Counted from the stretch's first letter, positions 36,209-45,610 are shown. The stretch: 64,000 bases of DNA from Roseospira marina (GCF_014197855.1 NZ_JACIGJ010000002.1:124001-188000); one strand, 5' to 3'. The notes: generated from the sequence alone by a model not told the origin. Program-made: numbers and translations.

Positions 36209-37681
36209 TCAGGAGGCCAGAGCCATGCCCGATCCACCGGATACCGCATCCCCGGCCCCGCCGGCCTTGGCCTGGATGTAATCGTGGATGCCGACGGCGG
36301 CGTCGCGGCCGTCCCGAACCGCCCAGACCACCAGGGAGGCCCCACGCACGATGTCACCGGCCGCGAACACGCCCTCGGCCGAGGTCATCATGGTGTGGGG
36401 ATCCACGGTCAGCGTGCCCCAGCGGGTCACCGGCAGGTCCGGCGCGCCGAACAGCGTCGGCAAATCCTCGGGCTCGAAGCCCAGGGCGGAAATCACCATC
36501 TCCGCCGGCATGCGGAACTGGCTGCCCTCAATCGGGGTCGGCGTCTGGCGGCCGGTGGCGTCGGCGATGCCCAGGTGCATGCGCACGGCCTGTACCTCGC
36601 TGGCCGAACCATTGGCGTCCAACACCGCCTCGGGCGCCGACAGCCACACGAACTCGACCCCTTCCTCGATGGCGTTGGAGACCTCGCGCTGCGAGCCCGG
36701 CATGTTGGCGCGATCGCGGCGGTACAGGCACTTCACCGAGGCCGCACCCTGGCGGATCGCGGTGCGCAGGCAGTCCATCGCGGTGTCGCCGCCGCCGATC
36801 ACGACGACGTTCTTGCCCTTGGCGTCCAATTCACCCGAGTCGAACTCGGGCACGGCATCGCCGAGGCCAAGACGGTTGGAGGCGGTCAGGTAGGACAGCG
36901 CGGGCAAAACGCCCGGCAGGCCCGCCCCGGGCACCGTGAGCGCGCGGGCCTTGTAGACCCCGGTGGCGATCAGCACGGCGTCGTGGCGGTCGCGGATCTC
37001 CGCCAGGGTGGCGTCGCGCCCGACCTCGAAGTTCAGCTTGATCTTGACCCCGGCCTCGGCCAACAGCGCGGCCCGGCGCTCCACAATGTGCTTTTCCAGC
37101 TTGAAGCCGGGAATACCGTAGATGAGCAGACCGCCGGCGCGGTCATGACGGTCGTACAGGGTCACCTGATAGCCGTACTTGCGCAGTTGTTCGGCCGCCG
37201 CCATGCCCCCCGGGCCGGCGCCGATGATCCCGATGGATTGCGGGCGTTCCCGATTCGGCTGCACGGGCTGCACCCAGCCGTTGTCCCAGGCTGTGTCGGT
37301 AATGTACTTTTCGACCGCGCCGATGGTCACCGTGCCGTGCTTCGACTGCTCCAGCACGCAGGAGCCCTCGCACAGGCGGTCCTGCGGGCAGATGCGGCCG
37401 CAGATCTCGGGCATGTTGTTGGTCGCGGAGGACACGGCGTACGCCTCCTCCAGGCGGCCCTGCGCCGTGAGGAGGAGCCAGTCAGGGATATTGTTCTGCA
37501 GGGGGCAGTGCACCTGACAGTACGGAATGCCGCACTGTTCGCAGCGCGAGGCCTGATCCGACGCCCGATCCGGCGCGAACCCGCTGTAGATCTCTTCGAA
37601 ATCCTGGCGGCGGTCGTCCGCGTCCCGCTTGTCCGGCATGGTTCCGGTCAGACGGGTGAACTGCATCATCTTCCGCCCCAT
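36209..37681 (-). CDS. gltD: glutamate synthase (NADPH) small subunit
   Basis: The 490-residue beta subunit passes electrons from NADPH to GltB. The N-terminal 4Fe-4S ferredoxin-like region has CEQCGIPYCQVHCPL and CGRICPQDRLCEGSC. A FAD-binding Rossmann motif (GIIGAGPGGMAAAEQL) and an NADPH-binding motif (VVVIGGGDTAMDC) follow. The start at 37681 is supported by GGGAGG 6-7 bases upstream. It leads the gltD-gltB unit. The promoter lies in the 549-bp gap before uppP. Confidence 0.97.
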   Translation of the reverse strand: MGRKMMQFTRLTGTMPDKRDADDRRQDFEEIYSGFAPDRASDQASRCEQCGIPYCQVHCPLQNNIPDWLLLTAQGRLEEAYAVSSATNNMPEICGRICPQDRLCEGSCVLEQSKHGTVTIGAVEKYITDTAWDNGWVQPVQPNRERPQSIGIIGAGPGGMAAAEQLRKYGYQVTLYDRHDRAGGLLIYGIPGFKLEKHIVERRAALLAEAGVKIKLNFEVGRDATLAEIRDRHDAVLIATGVYKARALTVPGAGLPGVLPALSYLTASNRLGLGDAVPEFDSGELDAKGKNVVVIGGGDTAMDCLRTAIRQGAASVKCLYRRDRANMPGSQREVSNAIEEGVEFVWLSAPEAVLDANGSASEVQAVRMHLGIADATGRQTPTPIEGSQFRMPAEMVISALGFEPEDLPTLFGAPDLPVTRWGTLTVDPHTMMTSAEGVFAAGDIVRGASLVVWAVRDGRDAAVGIHDYIQAKAGGAGDAVSGGSGMALAS

Positions 37682-38230
37682 GGCGGCCCTCCCTCACGCG
37701 ATCCTAGGTTTGGATATCGCCCGTACCCTTTGCGTGGTCGCAACGCGCGTCGGGCCGATGGCCCGACCTTTTTTGCGGTCCGACCCGCTAGCCCTCGTCC
37801 GCGCCCGGTTCCTTGAGCGTCGACGTTGGCCGGGCTCGAGGTTGGCCGGGGCGGTCGCGCCGCCCCCGATACGGGTCTTTCTGATACGCGCGGCCTCGCC
37901 GGATCACAAGCGAAAACGACAAATAGGTCACAACTTCTGACCTATTTTTTTGATCACTTACACGCTAGCGACCGCGGACACGCGGCAGCCCCGTGTCCCA
38001 GGCGAGATTTAGTTAGCCGCGGGGTACTAATTTGCGCCGGAAGCCGACCGCTGAAAACGGCCCACATTCCGTTCCTATTTTGGACGCGCGGCTCTAAATA
38101 GAGGACGGCGGGGCCGACGTCAGGCGCCCAAAAACAGGGTCCGACCGCGAATCCTGTGCGAGGCGATCGGCTCTAGGCCCGTCCTGGGCCTCGTGGTATA
38201 AGGAAACCACAACATTTCGCAGGGGACACC
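37682..38230. other. gltD-uppP divergent intergenic region, 549 bp
   Basis: No convincing protein gene. An ATG frame ending at 37940 overlaps gltD and has poor composition. The region must carry promoters for gltDB and uppP. It contains a canonical rightward terminator (37921-37951), isolated GCTCTA ends (38091-38096, 38169-38174) and a 6-bp hairpin at 38175-38191. The local AT content rises between 37900 and 38100, unlike the coding regions. Confidence 0.5.
37921..37951 (+). terminator. canonical rho-independent terminator with no gene before it
   Basis: AAATAGGTCA (37921-37930), a 7-base loop and TGACCTATTT (37938-37947) form a perfect 10-bp stem that runs into seven T (37945-37951). It points right, yet the only upstream gene is gltD, transcribed away from it. 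It may end a small RNA starting between about 37690 and 37900, or the palindrome may be an operator. Confidence 0.7.
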
Positions 38231-39040
38231 GTGGTAACGCTTCATTTAGTAGTGCTCGCCCTGGTGCAGGGCATTACGGAATTCCTGCCGATCAGTTCGT
38301 CGGGCCACCTTGCCCTCGTTCCAATGCTGACCGATTGGCCCGACCAGGGCCTCAAGATCGATGTTGCCGTGCATGTCGGCACCCTGGGGGCCGTGCTGCT
38401 GTACTTCTGGCGCGACGTCTGGCTCATGATCTGCGGGCTGGCGCAACTGGTCACGGGCCGGTTCGGTCCCGGGGCGCGGCTGATCGCCCATCTGATCGTC
38501 GCCACCATTCCCGTGGTCATCGCGGGTGTCCTTCTCAAGGATATCATCGAAACGCAGTTTCGCACCCTCGAAGTGATCGCCTGGGCCACCCTGGGCTTTG
38601 GTTTATTGCTCGGGCTGGCGGATCACGTCGGCATGACGGTCCGCCGCATCGATCACATGCGCTTCGGCGACGCCCTGTTCCTCGGCCTGCTCCAGGCCCT
38701 GGCGCTGATCCCCGGCACCAGTCGGTCCGGCATCACCATGACGGGCGCCCGCCTGCTCGGCTATGAGCGGCCGGACGCCGCGCACTTCTCCATGCTGATG
38801 TCGATCCCCACGATTATCGCGGCTGGGGTGCTGATCGGCATTGACCTATACCGCCTGAACGACTGGGCGGTAACGGAGGAAGCCCTCACGGCCGCCGGCC
38901 TCGCGCTGGTTTCGGCGCTGATCGCCATCGCCGCCCTCATGACGTGGTTGCGGTACGCCGGTTTCCTGGCCTTTGTGGTCTACCGGGTGTTGCTCGGGCT
39001 GTTCCTCCTCGGCATCGTGTACGGCGTGTACGCGGTCTGA
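38231..39040 (+). CDS. uppP: undecaprenyl-diphosphatase
   Basis: This inner-membrane phosphatase (BacA) recycles undecaprenyl pyrophosphate to the monophosphate carrier lipid for peptidoglycan and O-antigen synthesis. It is 269 residues with about eight helices. The two catalytic motifs are QGITEFLPISSSGHL (residues about 11-25) and LALIPGTSRSGITM (about 157-170). GTG start behind AGGGGA. It stands first in a rightward run with a PcaD-like gene and prmC. Confidence 0.95.
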   Translation: MVTLHLVVLALVQGITEFLPISSSGHLALVPMLTDWPDQGLKIDVAVHVGTLGAVLLYFWRDVWLMICGLAQLVTGRFGPGARLIAHLIVATIPVVIAGVLLKDIIETQFRTLEVIAWATLGFGLLLGLADHVGMTVRRIDHMRFGDALFLGLLQALALIPGTSRSGITMTGARLLGYERPDAAHFSMLMSIPTIIAAGVLIGIDLYRLNDWAVTEEALTAAGLALVSALIAIAALMTWLRYAGFLAFVVYRVLLGLFLLGIVYGVYAV

Positions 39041-39104
39041 CGCTTCCCGCGCACGACCCTGAAAGAGACCCTGTAGATCCACGCGAAACCGAGGACCCTT
39101 CATC

Positions 39105-39914
39105 ATGCTGTTCGCGCCCCAGCCCGCCCCCCGTGCCGGCCTGCACTATCGTTTGTCCGGCACCTACGGTGCGCCCTGGCTGGTCTTTGTCCACGCCCTT
39201 GCCACGGATATGCGCCTGTGGGACCCGGTGATCGAACGCATCGGCGGCCGATTCCGCGTCCTCACCTGGGACCTGCGCGGCCACGGCCTGTCGGATACCC
39301 CGGCCGGCCCGTGGAGCATCACGGATTTGGCCGATGATCTGCTGGCGCTGACCGACTACCTGCGGATCGAGCGGTTCGCCCTCTGCGGTATCTCGGTCGG
39401 CGGCCAGGTCGCCCTCGACGTTGCGCTTCAGGCGCCGGAGCGCCTCGACGCCGTCGTCTTCTCCAACACCGGCCTGAAGATCGGCAATGCCGAGGGTTGG
39501 GCGGAGCGGATCGCCACAGCCACCACCCACGGCATGACCGCGGTGGCGGATGGAAACATTGAGCGATGGTTCACCGACTCGTTCCGCGCCGACCCGGCGC
39601 GCCTGACGCCCTGGCGAACCATGGTGACGCGCTCGCCGGTGGAGGGGTTCACCAACACTGCGGCCGCCCTCCGCGATGCGGACTACACCGGGCGGGCGGC
39701 ATCAATCCGCGTGCCCAGTCTGGTCATCGGTGCGGAACACGACACCAGCACGCCCCCCGATCTGGCCCGCACCGTCGCCGCCACGGTGCCGGACGCCCGG
39801 CTGGAGATCATGGACGGCGTCGCGCACCTGCCCAACGTTCAGGACCCGGACGCCTACGCGGTGCTGCTGAACACCTTCATCCCGGAGGTCGCCCGCCGGA
39901 CCCGCCCGGCATGA
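39105..39914 (+). CDS. alpha/beta hydrolase, 3-oxoadipate enol-lactonase-like
   Basis: A 269-residue alpha/beta hydrolase. Oxyanion region VHALATDMRLWD, nucleophile elbow GISVGG (Ser near residue 95), acid in IGAEHDTSTPP (Asp near 215) and catalytic His in GVAHLPNVQDP. The VHALATDMRLWD and DLRGHGLSD stretches are typical of PcaD (beta-ketoadipate pathway), but no other pca gene is present, so a different lactone or ester is possible. Its stop overlaps the prmC start (ATGA). Confidence 0.8.
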   Translation: MLFAPQPAPRAGLHYRLSGTYGAPWLVFVHALATDMRLWDPVIERIGGRFRVLTWDLRGHGLSDTPAGPWSITDLADDLLALTDYLRIERFALCGISVGGQVALDVALQAPERLDAVVFSNTGLKIGNAEGWAERIATATTHGMTAVADGNIERWFTDSFRADPARLTPWRTMVTRSPVEGFTNTAAALRDADYTGRAASIRVPSLVIGAEHDTSTPPDLARTVAATVPDARLEIMDGVAHLPNVQDPDAYAVLLNTFIPEVARRTRPA

Positions 39915-40807
39915 TCGCCACCGACTCCGGCTCCATCGCGGCCGCGCTCGCGGCGGCCACCGCGCGCCTGGAGGCCGCCGGCGTGCCGGACGCCCGCTTC
40001 GATGCCCGCCTGCTGGCGGCGCATGCCCTGGACCTGCCGTCGCCCGGGGCACTAACGGTGCGCGGTTCGGATCCGATGCCGGACGCGGCCGCTCGTCGCC
40101 TGGAAGCCCTGCTCGACCGGCGCGCCGCGCGGGAACCGGTCGGACGCATCCTGGGGCGGCGGGGCTTCTGGACCCTGGATCTCGCGCTGGGACCCGAAAC
40201 GCTCGAACCCCGGCCGGATACCGAAACCGTGGTCACGGCGGTGCTCGACCGCCTGCCCGATCCAGAGGTCCCGCTATCGGTGCTGGATCTCGGCACGGGA
40301 ACCGGCGCGATCCTGCTAGCGCTGCTGGCCGAGTGCCGGCACGCCGACGGACTCGGCCTCGACATCGCGCCCGGCGCCGTGGCGGCGGCGGCGGACAACG
40401 CGGAACGCAACGGCCTTTCGGCGCGGGCCCGCTTCCAGGTTTCGGACTGGCGCGATGGCTTGACCGAAGCCCCCGGCCCTTACGACATCATCGTCTCCAA
40501 CCCGCCCTACATCGCGACGGCGGAGCTTGCCACGCTGGCCCCCGAGGTGCGGGCCCACGATCCGGTCCAGGCCCTGGATGGCGGTTCGGACGGGCTGGAC
40601 GCCTATCGCGTTTTGGTTCCCCTGGCCGCGAGTCGGCTGCATCCCGGCGGATGGCTCGCCGTTGAAGTCGGCGCCGGACAGGCCGAGACGGTTGCGGACC
40701 TGATGCGCGCCGCCGGGCTTGAAAACAGGGCGGCGGTCCCCGACCTAACAGGGACCGCCCGTTGCGTCATAGGCGCCCGACCCGGAAAAAAGCGTACTGG
40801 TCCGTGA
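39911..40807 (+). CDS. prmC: peptide chain release factor N5-glutamine methyltransferase
   Basis: A 298-residue SAM-dependent methyltransferase that modifies the GGQ glutamine of release factors. The N-terminal helical domain recognises the factor (residues 1-100). Motif I is VLDLGTGTGAILLAL and the catalytic NPPY motif appears as IIVSNPPYIATAEL. The usual partner prfA is not on its left, where the PcaD-like gene overlaps it by 4 bases. It is the last recognisable gene before a 574-bp gap and the DUF4167 gene. Confidence 0.94.
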   Translation: MIATDSGSIAAALAAATARLEAAGVPDARFDARLLAAHALDLPSPGALTVRGSDPMPDAAARRLEALLDRRAAREPVGRILGRRGFWTLDLALGPETLEPRPDTETVVTAVLDRLPDPEVPLSVLDLGTGTGAILLALLAECRHADGLGLDIAPGAVAAAADNAERNGLSARARFQVSDWRDGLTEAPGPYDIIVSNPPYIATAELATLAPEVRAHDPVQALDGGSDGLDAYRVLVPLAASRLHPGGWLAVEVGAGQAETVADLMRAAGLENRAAVPDLTGTARCVIGARPGKKRTGP

Positions 40808-41381
40808 AAAAAGGGCTTGGAAACGCGGGGCGTTCGCCCTACGGTCTCGACAACGGGCCTGCGGGCCGGCCATGACCCTCCTGACGCGCGACACATCGGA
40901 TGCGGGACTCGGGTAAACCGATCCAACATCGCTCGGAATGCGTCGCAAGCTGGGTCCACGCCGACCCCGAGACAGGCGAAGCGGACCCCCAGCATATCGT
41001 CGGGCCTTGGCCGCCCGTGTCGGGCTGGGCTAACGAGGTTCTCGCGTGTGAACCACGGAGAAAGCCCGAGGACGAGTTCGGGGGCGGATTCCTCGGGGCC
41101 TTCAATGGAGGACGCCGCAGTGCGTTGCGCCGAAGTCGCCGTGATGGGCGATGGGCGGAGCGTGGGCTGGTCGGTGCACGGCCACGGCCTCCGAACGTGT
41201 GTTACAGCGATGACGCGACGACAACATGAAACCCCGGAGGTCCTCCATGAGAGGCCCGGTGGGTGAAGGCACAGGGTGGCATGGTCCATCGCACGTATGG
41301 CCCGCCCCGTTTTCACCGGTCTTTGTTGGAGCACGATGGTGCTCGACGTGAACCTGTTCTCCATTTGACTTAGACGGACTC
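40808..41381. other. 574-bp gap between prmC and the DUF4167 gene
   Basis: No supported protein gene. Several open frames (for example 40817-41266) have no recognisable content. I looked for tRNA, RNase P, tmRNA and SRP RNA features and saw none. A small hairpin (GAGCAC at 41329-41334 with GTGCTC at 41339-41344) lies just before the DUF4167 start. A 41-codon frame begins at an ATG near 41226, unsupported. It may be a long 5' leader. Confidence 0.4.
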
Positions 41382-42281
41382 ATGAAACAAGGCTCGAATA
41401 CCAGGGGACGTCCCCGCGGCCGCGTCGGCGGTGGCGGAAGCGGCGGCAAGCGGACACCCAACCGGAACCAAACGTTCGACAGCAACGGGCCCGGCATGCG
41501 CCTGCGCGGCAATGCCATGCAGCTGGTCGAAAAATACACCGGTCTGGCGCGCGACGCTGGATCCCAGGGTGATCGGGTTCTGTCGGAAAATTACTTGCAG
41601 CATGCCGACCACTACTATCGTGTCTATCTGGCGCTGACCGGGCAGACCGATGGCTTGCGACCCGGCACCCAGGGTCCGAATCGCACGCCGTTCGGCTCTG
41701 GTGGTCCGGACGATGGATACGGCGCGGACCCCCAGACTCTCCGTCGTCCGGGCGATGGCGACGGAAGCTATGAGGGCACGGACGACGACGGCGGTGCTGA
41801 GTCCGCGCCGCGCGGCAATGGTCGTGACGGGGGTCGTGACGGAAGCCGCGAGAGCGGTCGGGAAGGCGGACGGGACCGAAACCGACGCAGCAATGGCGCG
41901 GATCGGTCCGCCCCGGCACCGTCCGCGAGCCCGGCCCCTTCGGCCAGTGAGGACAACGTGCCTCAGGCTAACGACGGCGCGGGCGAGACCGAGTCCGAGG
42001 ATGGGTCGGCGCGCGCCGAAAGCGCTCCGCCACCCCGTCGGCGCGCGCCGCGCCGATCGTCCCGCTCCACGGCAGCACGGGACACCGCCAGCGAAGAGGG
42101 CGCGGCGGACGAAAACGGCAGTTCCGAAGAAGCCGCGCCAGCCACTCCGCGCCGGGGTCGCCGGCCGTCGACGCGGCGCGCTGCGTCAGCCAACACGACC
42201 GCAGGCTCGGATGGCGAGTCCTCCAACGCCAGCGAGAACTCGTCCAGCGAGAACTCTTCGAGCGAGGCCCAAACGGCCTGA
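41382..42281 (+). CDS. DUF4167 domain protein
   Basis: A 299-residue protein whose first 90 residues are the DUF4167 domain, typical of alphaproteobacteria: a basic Gly-rich start (RGRPRGRVGGGGSGG), then RGNAMQLVEKYTGLARDAG and LSENYLQHADHYYRV. The rest is disordered, alternating acidic and basic runs with RR-rich blocks. It may bind RNA or nucleic acid, judged only from charge. It follows prmC at a distance, as often seen in the group, and has its own terminator. Confidence 0.9.
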   Translation: MKQGSNTRGRPRGRVGGGGSGGKRTPNRNQTFDSNGPGMRLRGNAMQLVEKYTGLARDAGSQGDRVLSENYLQHADHYYRVYLALTGQTDGLRPGTQGPNRTPFGSGGPDDGYGADPQTLRRPGDGDGSYEGTDDDGGAESAPRGNGRDGGRDGSRESGREGGRDRNRRSNGADRSAPAPSASPAPSASEDNVPQANDGAGETESEDGSARAESAPPPRRRAPRRSSRSTAARDTASEEGAADENGSSEEAAPATPRRGRRPSTRRAASANTTAGSDGESSNASENSSSENSSSEAQTA

Positions 42282-42313
42282 GGTCGCTGACCACGAACGA
42301 ACACGGACCGAAG

Positions 42314-42391
42314 AACGCCCCGGCCCATCCCGTATGACCCGCCCGCAATCCGCGGCGCCGTCCGAGGGAAGCAAAGCCGGGGCGTTTTTTT
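42314..42391 (+). terminator. long-loop terminator after DUF4167
   Basis: AACGCCCCGGC (42314-42324) pairs perfectly with GCCGGGGCGTT (42376-42386), followed by a T-run through 42391. The 51-base loop is unusually long and GC-rich and could fold further. Confidence 0.65.
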
Positions 42392-42437
42392 GCGTTTCTG
42401 TCGTGGAGGCGTGATCCTGGATCGCTTGGACGGGCCC

Positions 42438-42728
42438 CTATTTTTTAGGCTTCGGTGAAATCATCACCATGAACGGAATCTCGCCGTGGGCGAGACGCAA
42501 CGCCCCCAGGGCCGTGACCACCTTCAGATCGCGGTTCTTGAATGCCGAATAGATCTCGTAGCCGACGTCTTCCTTCGGCAGTTCGACGTGGTCGACGTGC
42601 TCCATAAAGGTGGCGATCAGTTCCATGCGCGGGCGATCGAACAGCGCCTCGTCGGCCTCGAATTCGTAAGTCGCTTCTGGCCCTTCCGCGGCATCCAGCA
42701 TCTGAGCCATATAGGTAATGGTGCCCAT
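42438..42728 (-). CDS. small hypothetical protein
   Basis: A 96-residue protein with ordered alternation of charged and hydrophobic residues (EATYEFEADEALFDRPRMEL, HGEIPFMVMISPKPKK). No signal peptide, membrane helix or Cys. I do not recognise a family. The start at 42728 was chosen because frame further upstream is rich in unlikely residues. It lies downstream of chaC on the same strand, 148 bp away. Confidence 0.6.
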   Translation of the reverse strand: MGTITYMAQMLDAAEGPEATYEFEADEALFDRPRMELIATFMEHVDHVELPKEDVGYEIYSAFKNRDLKVVTALGALRLAHGEIPFMVMISPKPKK

Positions 42729-42876
42729 GGCGGTGACGTATCCTCTCTCGCTTAGCGCCCGGGGATGCCGCCCCGAGCCGCCCGTCCAATGTCCGGGGCA
42801 CGGCACCCGGGTCGGGTACGGTAGGCCAAGACCCGCGCGCGACCAACGCGATTGGCGCGCATCCGACCAGTCTTCA

Positions 42877-43497
42877 TCAAAGCGCAACAGGATCATCCGG
42901 GACATCCGGGCGGCGGCGACCGTCCACCCATTCCAGCAGATCGTGCATGTGTCCGTCGCGGATGCCCAGTTCGTCCAGATGCGTCACCGTGCTGGCCAGA
43001 TAATCGCGCGCCGATCCGCGCGGTCCGACCCCTTGGCGCAGCAGCCGGATCCGCTCGTCGAGGCCGAAATGCCCGGCGTACTGATCATGCCCAGGATCGG
43101 CGACGTAGGTATGCGCCTCTACCCGACGCCCGTCGTTCAAGCGCAGCGGGAGGCACCGTGGTATATAGGCGTAGGTCGTCATCTCCCGCTCATGCAGATA
43201 AGCACTAACCTCCGCCCAGAGGGCCGGCGCCACCCGATAGGCGATTCCCCGGCACGAGCCCCGTCCCCGCAGCCCCAGCACCAGACCAGGCTTCTCCGGG
43301 GTCCCGCGATACCGCAGCGACAGAATGCACATGTCCCGGTGATAGCCGTGCAGCAGGGCCGGGCGCCGCTCCTCAAACAAAAATCCCGGATTCCACATCA
43401 ACGAGCCGTACCCGAACACCCAATGCTCTGGCGCAGTCTCGTTTTGGCTGTCCTGGTCCCCGGTCTCGTGCACGCGGAACTGGTCCCCGTCGGTCAT
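42877..43497 (-). CDS. chaC: gamma-glutamylcyclotransferase, ChaC family
   Basis: A 206-residue ChaC-like enzyme that cleaves glutathione to 5-oxoproline and Cys-Gly in the cytoplasm. The substrate-binding motif is FGYGSLMWNPGF near residue 29. Family blocks RGTPEKPGLVLGL, CRGIAYRV and HEREMTTYAYIPR (with the catalytic Glu) follow. The start follows GGGAGA by 6 bases. It is divergent from the DUF2125 gene. Confidence 0.92.
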   Translation of the reverse strand: MTDGDQFRVHETGDQDSQNETAPEHWVFGYGSLMWNPGFLFEERRPALLHGYHRDMCILSLRYRGTPEKPGLVLGLRGRGSCRGIAYRVAPALWAEVSAYLHEREMTTYAYIPRCLPLRLNDGRRVEAHTYVADPGHDQYAGHFGLDERIRLLRQGVGPRGSARDYLASTVTHLDELGIRDGHMHDLLEWVDGRRRPDVPDDPVAL

Positions 43498-43636
43498 GAT
43501 GTCTCCCGTATGTGGCGCTGACCCCGGCGCACGCCGCCCGGTATCTCGAATACCCGGTGCGGCCGCGCCTTCTGGTCGTGTATACCAGTTCCGGGGAGCC
43601 GGCACCAAAGGCACGGCCGAGAACCGGAGGTCCACC

Positions 43637-44911
43637 ATGCGCCCCGCGCGTACCACTGCACGTCCCGCATCCACCGCCCGTCCCGCATCCGCGAAGGCCG
43701 CGCGGCGGTCATCCCGGCCGGGCCGGGAGACCGACGATCCGAAGCTCCCGCCGTCACCACCCGACCCGCCACACCGCAAGCGCCGCCGCACGTCCCGGTG
43801 GGCGGTGGCGGTCCTGCTCCTCGGCATCCTCATGCTCGCCTACGGCACCGCATGGCTTTACACGGGATTGATGGTCAAGCGCGGTCTGGAAGGCTGGGTT
43901 GCACAGCAACGCGCCCAAGGGTTGGACGTGACCTATGAAACGGCGCGGGTCGGCGGCTTTCCGCTGGCGGTATCGGCCACCCTCAGCGACGTCTCGGCGC
44001 AGGCTTCGCCGGACCGCGGGGGATGGTCCTGGCGGACGCCGACGCTGCGCGTGGATGTCGCGCCGTGGGCGCCGGCAGACGTCCGGTTCGTTCTGCACCT
44101 TGCGCCGCACGAGGTTGTCGTGCCCCGCCCCGGCGGCCCGCTTCGTCTGAGCGCGCGTGCCGACGAAGCCGAGGCCACCGTGACCCTGGACCGCTCTGGG
44201 CCACCCGATGCGCTCCACGTGATGATCCGGGATGCCGTCATCGACTCGCCAGCCTGGCCGAACGACCCGGCGACACTGGATGCCCTGAACCTGGACTATG
44301 ACCATGTCGGCGTGTTCGATCTGGCACCGGCCGACGCTTCGGATACGGTGACCGCCTCGCTCTCAGGGCTGCACCTACCCGCCGCGCTGCACGGCCCGTT
44401 TTCAAGCGACCTCGCGGACGCAGCGGTCGACGCCACGGTCATGGGCCCGTTGCCCCGGGATCGTTCGTTGGACGAGGCCCTGCGCGCCTGGACCGACGCC
44501 GACGGCGCGTTGCGGCTGAACCGGCTTGCGGTGACGTGGGACCCCTTGTCGCTCGAATCGTCCGGGACGCTGAAGCTGGACACCGCCCTTCAGCCGGAGG
44601 GCGCGATGAACGCTCGCATCTCGGGCTTCATGCCGGCCATCGACGCCCTGCAACGGCAGGGGTTGGTGCGCGGCCGCGATGCCACCATGGCCAAGGTCTT
44701 GCTGGGCACCATGGCCCGCCGGGGTCCCGACGGCACGCCGCGCCTCGACGTCCCGGTGGTGGTGCGGAACGGCGCGCTGTGGGCGGGCCCTGTCAAAATG
44801 ATGCCGCTGCCTCGCATGCCCTGGGGGCCTCCGGAGGGCAGTCTCGGTGCCGTCGGCGTGCGGCCGGGCTTCAATGTCGACCGGGAGGGCTCTGTAGTCC
44901 CACGGGAATGA
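43637..44911 (+). CDS. DUF2125 domain protein
   Basis: A 424-residue protein. A basic, proline-rich cytoplasmic N-terminus (about 1-55) precedes one membrane helix (about 57-80), and a long periplasmic beta-rich domain characteristic of DUF2125 follows (GWVAQQRAQGLDVTYE, GGFPLAVSATLSDV). Proteins of this group are alphaproteobacterial and of unknown function. The repeating beta pattern recalls AsmA/YdbH-type lipid-bridge proteins, which is a guess. The start follows GGAGG. Confidence 0.86.
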   Translation: MRPARTTARPASTARPASAKAARRSSRPGRETDDPKLPPSPPDPPHRKRRRTSRWAVAVLLLGILMLAYGTAWLYTGLMVKRGLEGWVAQQRAQGLDVTYETARVGGFPLAVSATLSDVSAQASPDRGGWSWRTPTLRVDVAPWAPADVRFVLHLAPHEVVVPRPGGPLRLSARADEAEATVTLDRSGPPDALHVMIRDAVIDSPAWPNDPATLDALNLDYDHVGVFDLAPADASDTVTASLSGLHLPAALHGPFSSDLADAAVDATVMGPLPRDRSLDEALRAWTDADGALRLNRLAVTWDPLSLESSGTLKLDTALQPEGAMNARISGFMPAIDALQRQGLVRGRDATMAKVLLGTMARRGPDGTPRLDVPVVVRNGALWAGPVKMMPLPRMPWGPPEGSLGAVGVRPGFNVDREGSVVPRE

Positions 44912-44913
44912 AG

Positions 44914-45318
44914 TCAGCCCTGTGCGCGGTAGATGTCGTCCACCGGCACGTCGATCGCGCTCAGCAGGGCGTTGAGCCGCGAGGCCGTGCCGACCACGCG
45001 CAGCAGATCGGCGTATTCCTCGGGAGTCATGCCCTTGTTTCTCGCGGCGGCGGTGTGCGAATGGGTGCAGTAGCCGCACCCGTTCGCGATCGAGACGGCG
45101 ACATACAGCATTTCCTTCGTCTTCGGATCAAGCGCGGAGGGTGTGCCCATGACCGCCTTGATGTCGGCCCAGGCACTTTCGAGCAATCCCGGATCGAACG
45201 CGAGGTAGCGCCAAACGTTGTTGATGTAATCGGTGCCCCGCGCCTGCCGGATGTCGTCAAAGACGGCTTTGACGCGCGGATCGGATTCCGGATCGGCGGG
45301 GGGCGCAACGGTGGCCAT
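44914..45318 (-). CDS. AhpD-like carboxymuconolactone decarboxylase family protein
   Basis: A 134-residue protein of the AhpD-like superfamily. The redox motif NGCGYCTHSH (Cys-x2-Cys with a trailing His) matches peroxidase-type members with a proton relay. It may support peroxide or disulfide reduction; no AhpC gene is near. It is convergent with the DUF2125 gene (2 bases apart). Start at 45318 behind CAGGAG; longer frame is ignored. Confidence 0.85.
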   Translation of the reverse strand: MATVAPPADPESDPRVKAVFDDIRQARGTDYINNVWRYLAFDPGLLESAWADIKAVMGTPSALDPKTKEMLYVAVSIANGCGYCTHSHTAAARNKGMTPEEYADLLRVVGTASRLNALLSAIDVPVDDIYRAQG

Positions 45319-45610
45319 GGTTCGGAAACTCCTGGTTTGGGCAGACGCGATGCCATGATACCCTGGACCGTCGGTTGAACAAGGTTCGCCCGGGCGCCTG
45401 GGTGTGGTGCGTTTGATTTTGGTGCGCTTAGCGCCCGACACGGGACCCATTTCGCAAGAGGGCCGCTTGGCAATGGCCTTCGCCCCCGGACGGATGATAT
45501 GTTGGTCCGTTCAAAGGGACCGGTCGATCCCGACGACCTTAGCGAGAAGACGACTTACCAATACATGATGCGCCGGAGGGGCGCAGGTTTCGGTGGAGGA
45601 CTGTGCCGTC

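Noticed and set aside
31626-36281. 1551-codon plus-strand open frame
   Set aside because: Antisense shadow of gltB; exceptional length reflects high GC at third positions.
36284-37816. 510-codon plus-strand open frame
   Set aside because: Antisense shadow of gltD.
37629-37940. 103-codon frame ending at the orphan terminator
   Set aside because: Overlaps the gltD start antisense and is rich in Arg/Pro; a non-coding RNA is a better explanation of the terminator.
40817-41266. 149-codon frame after prmC
   Set aside because: No domain-like pattern, no ribosome-binding site, no neighbours to support it.
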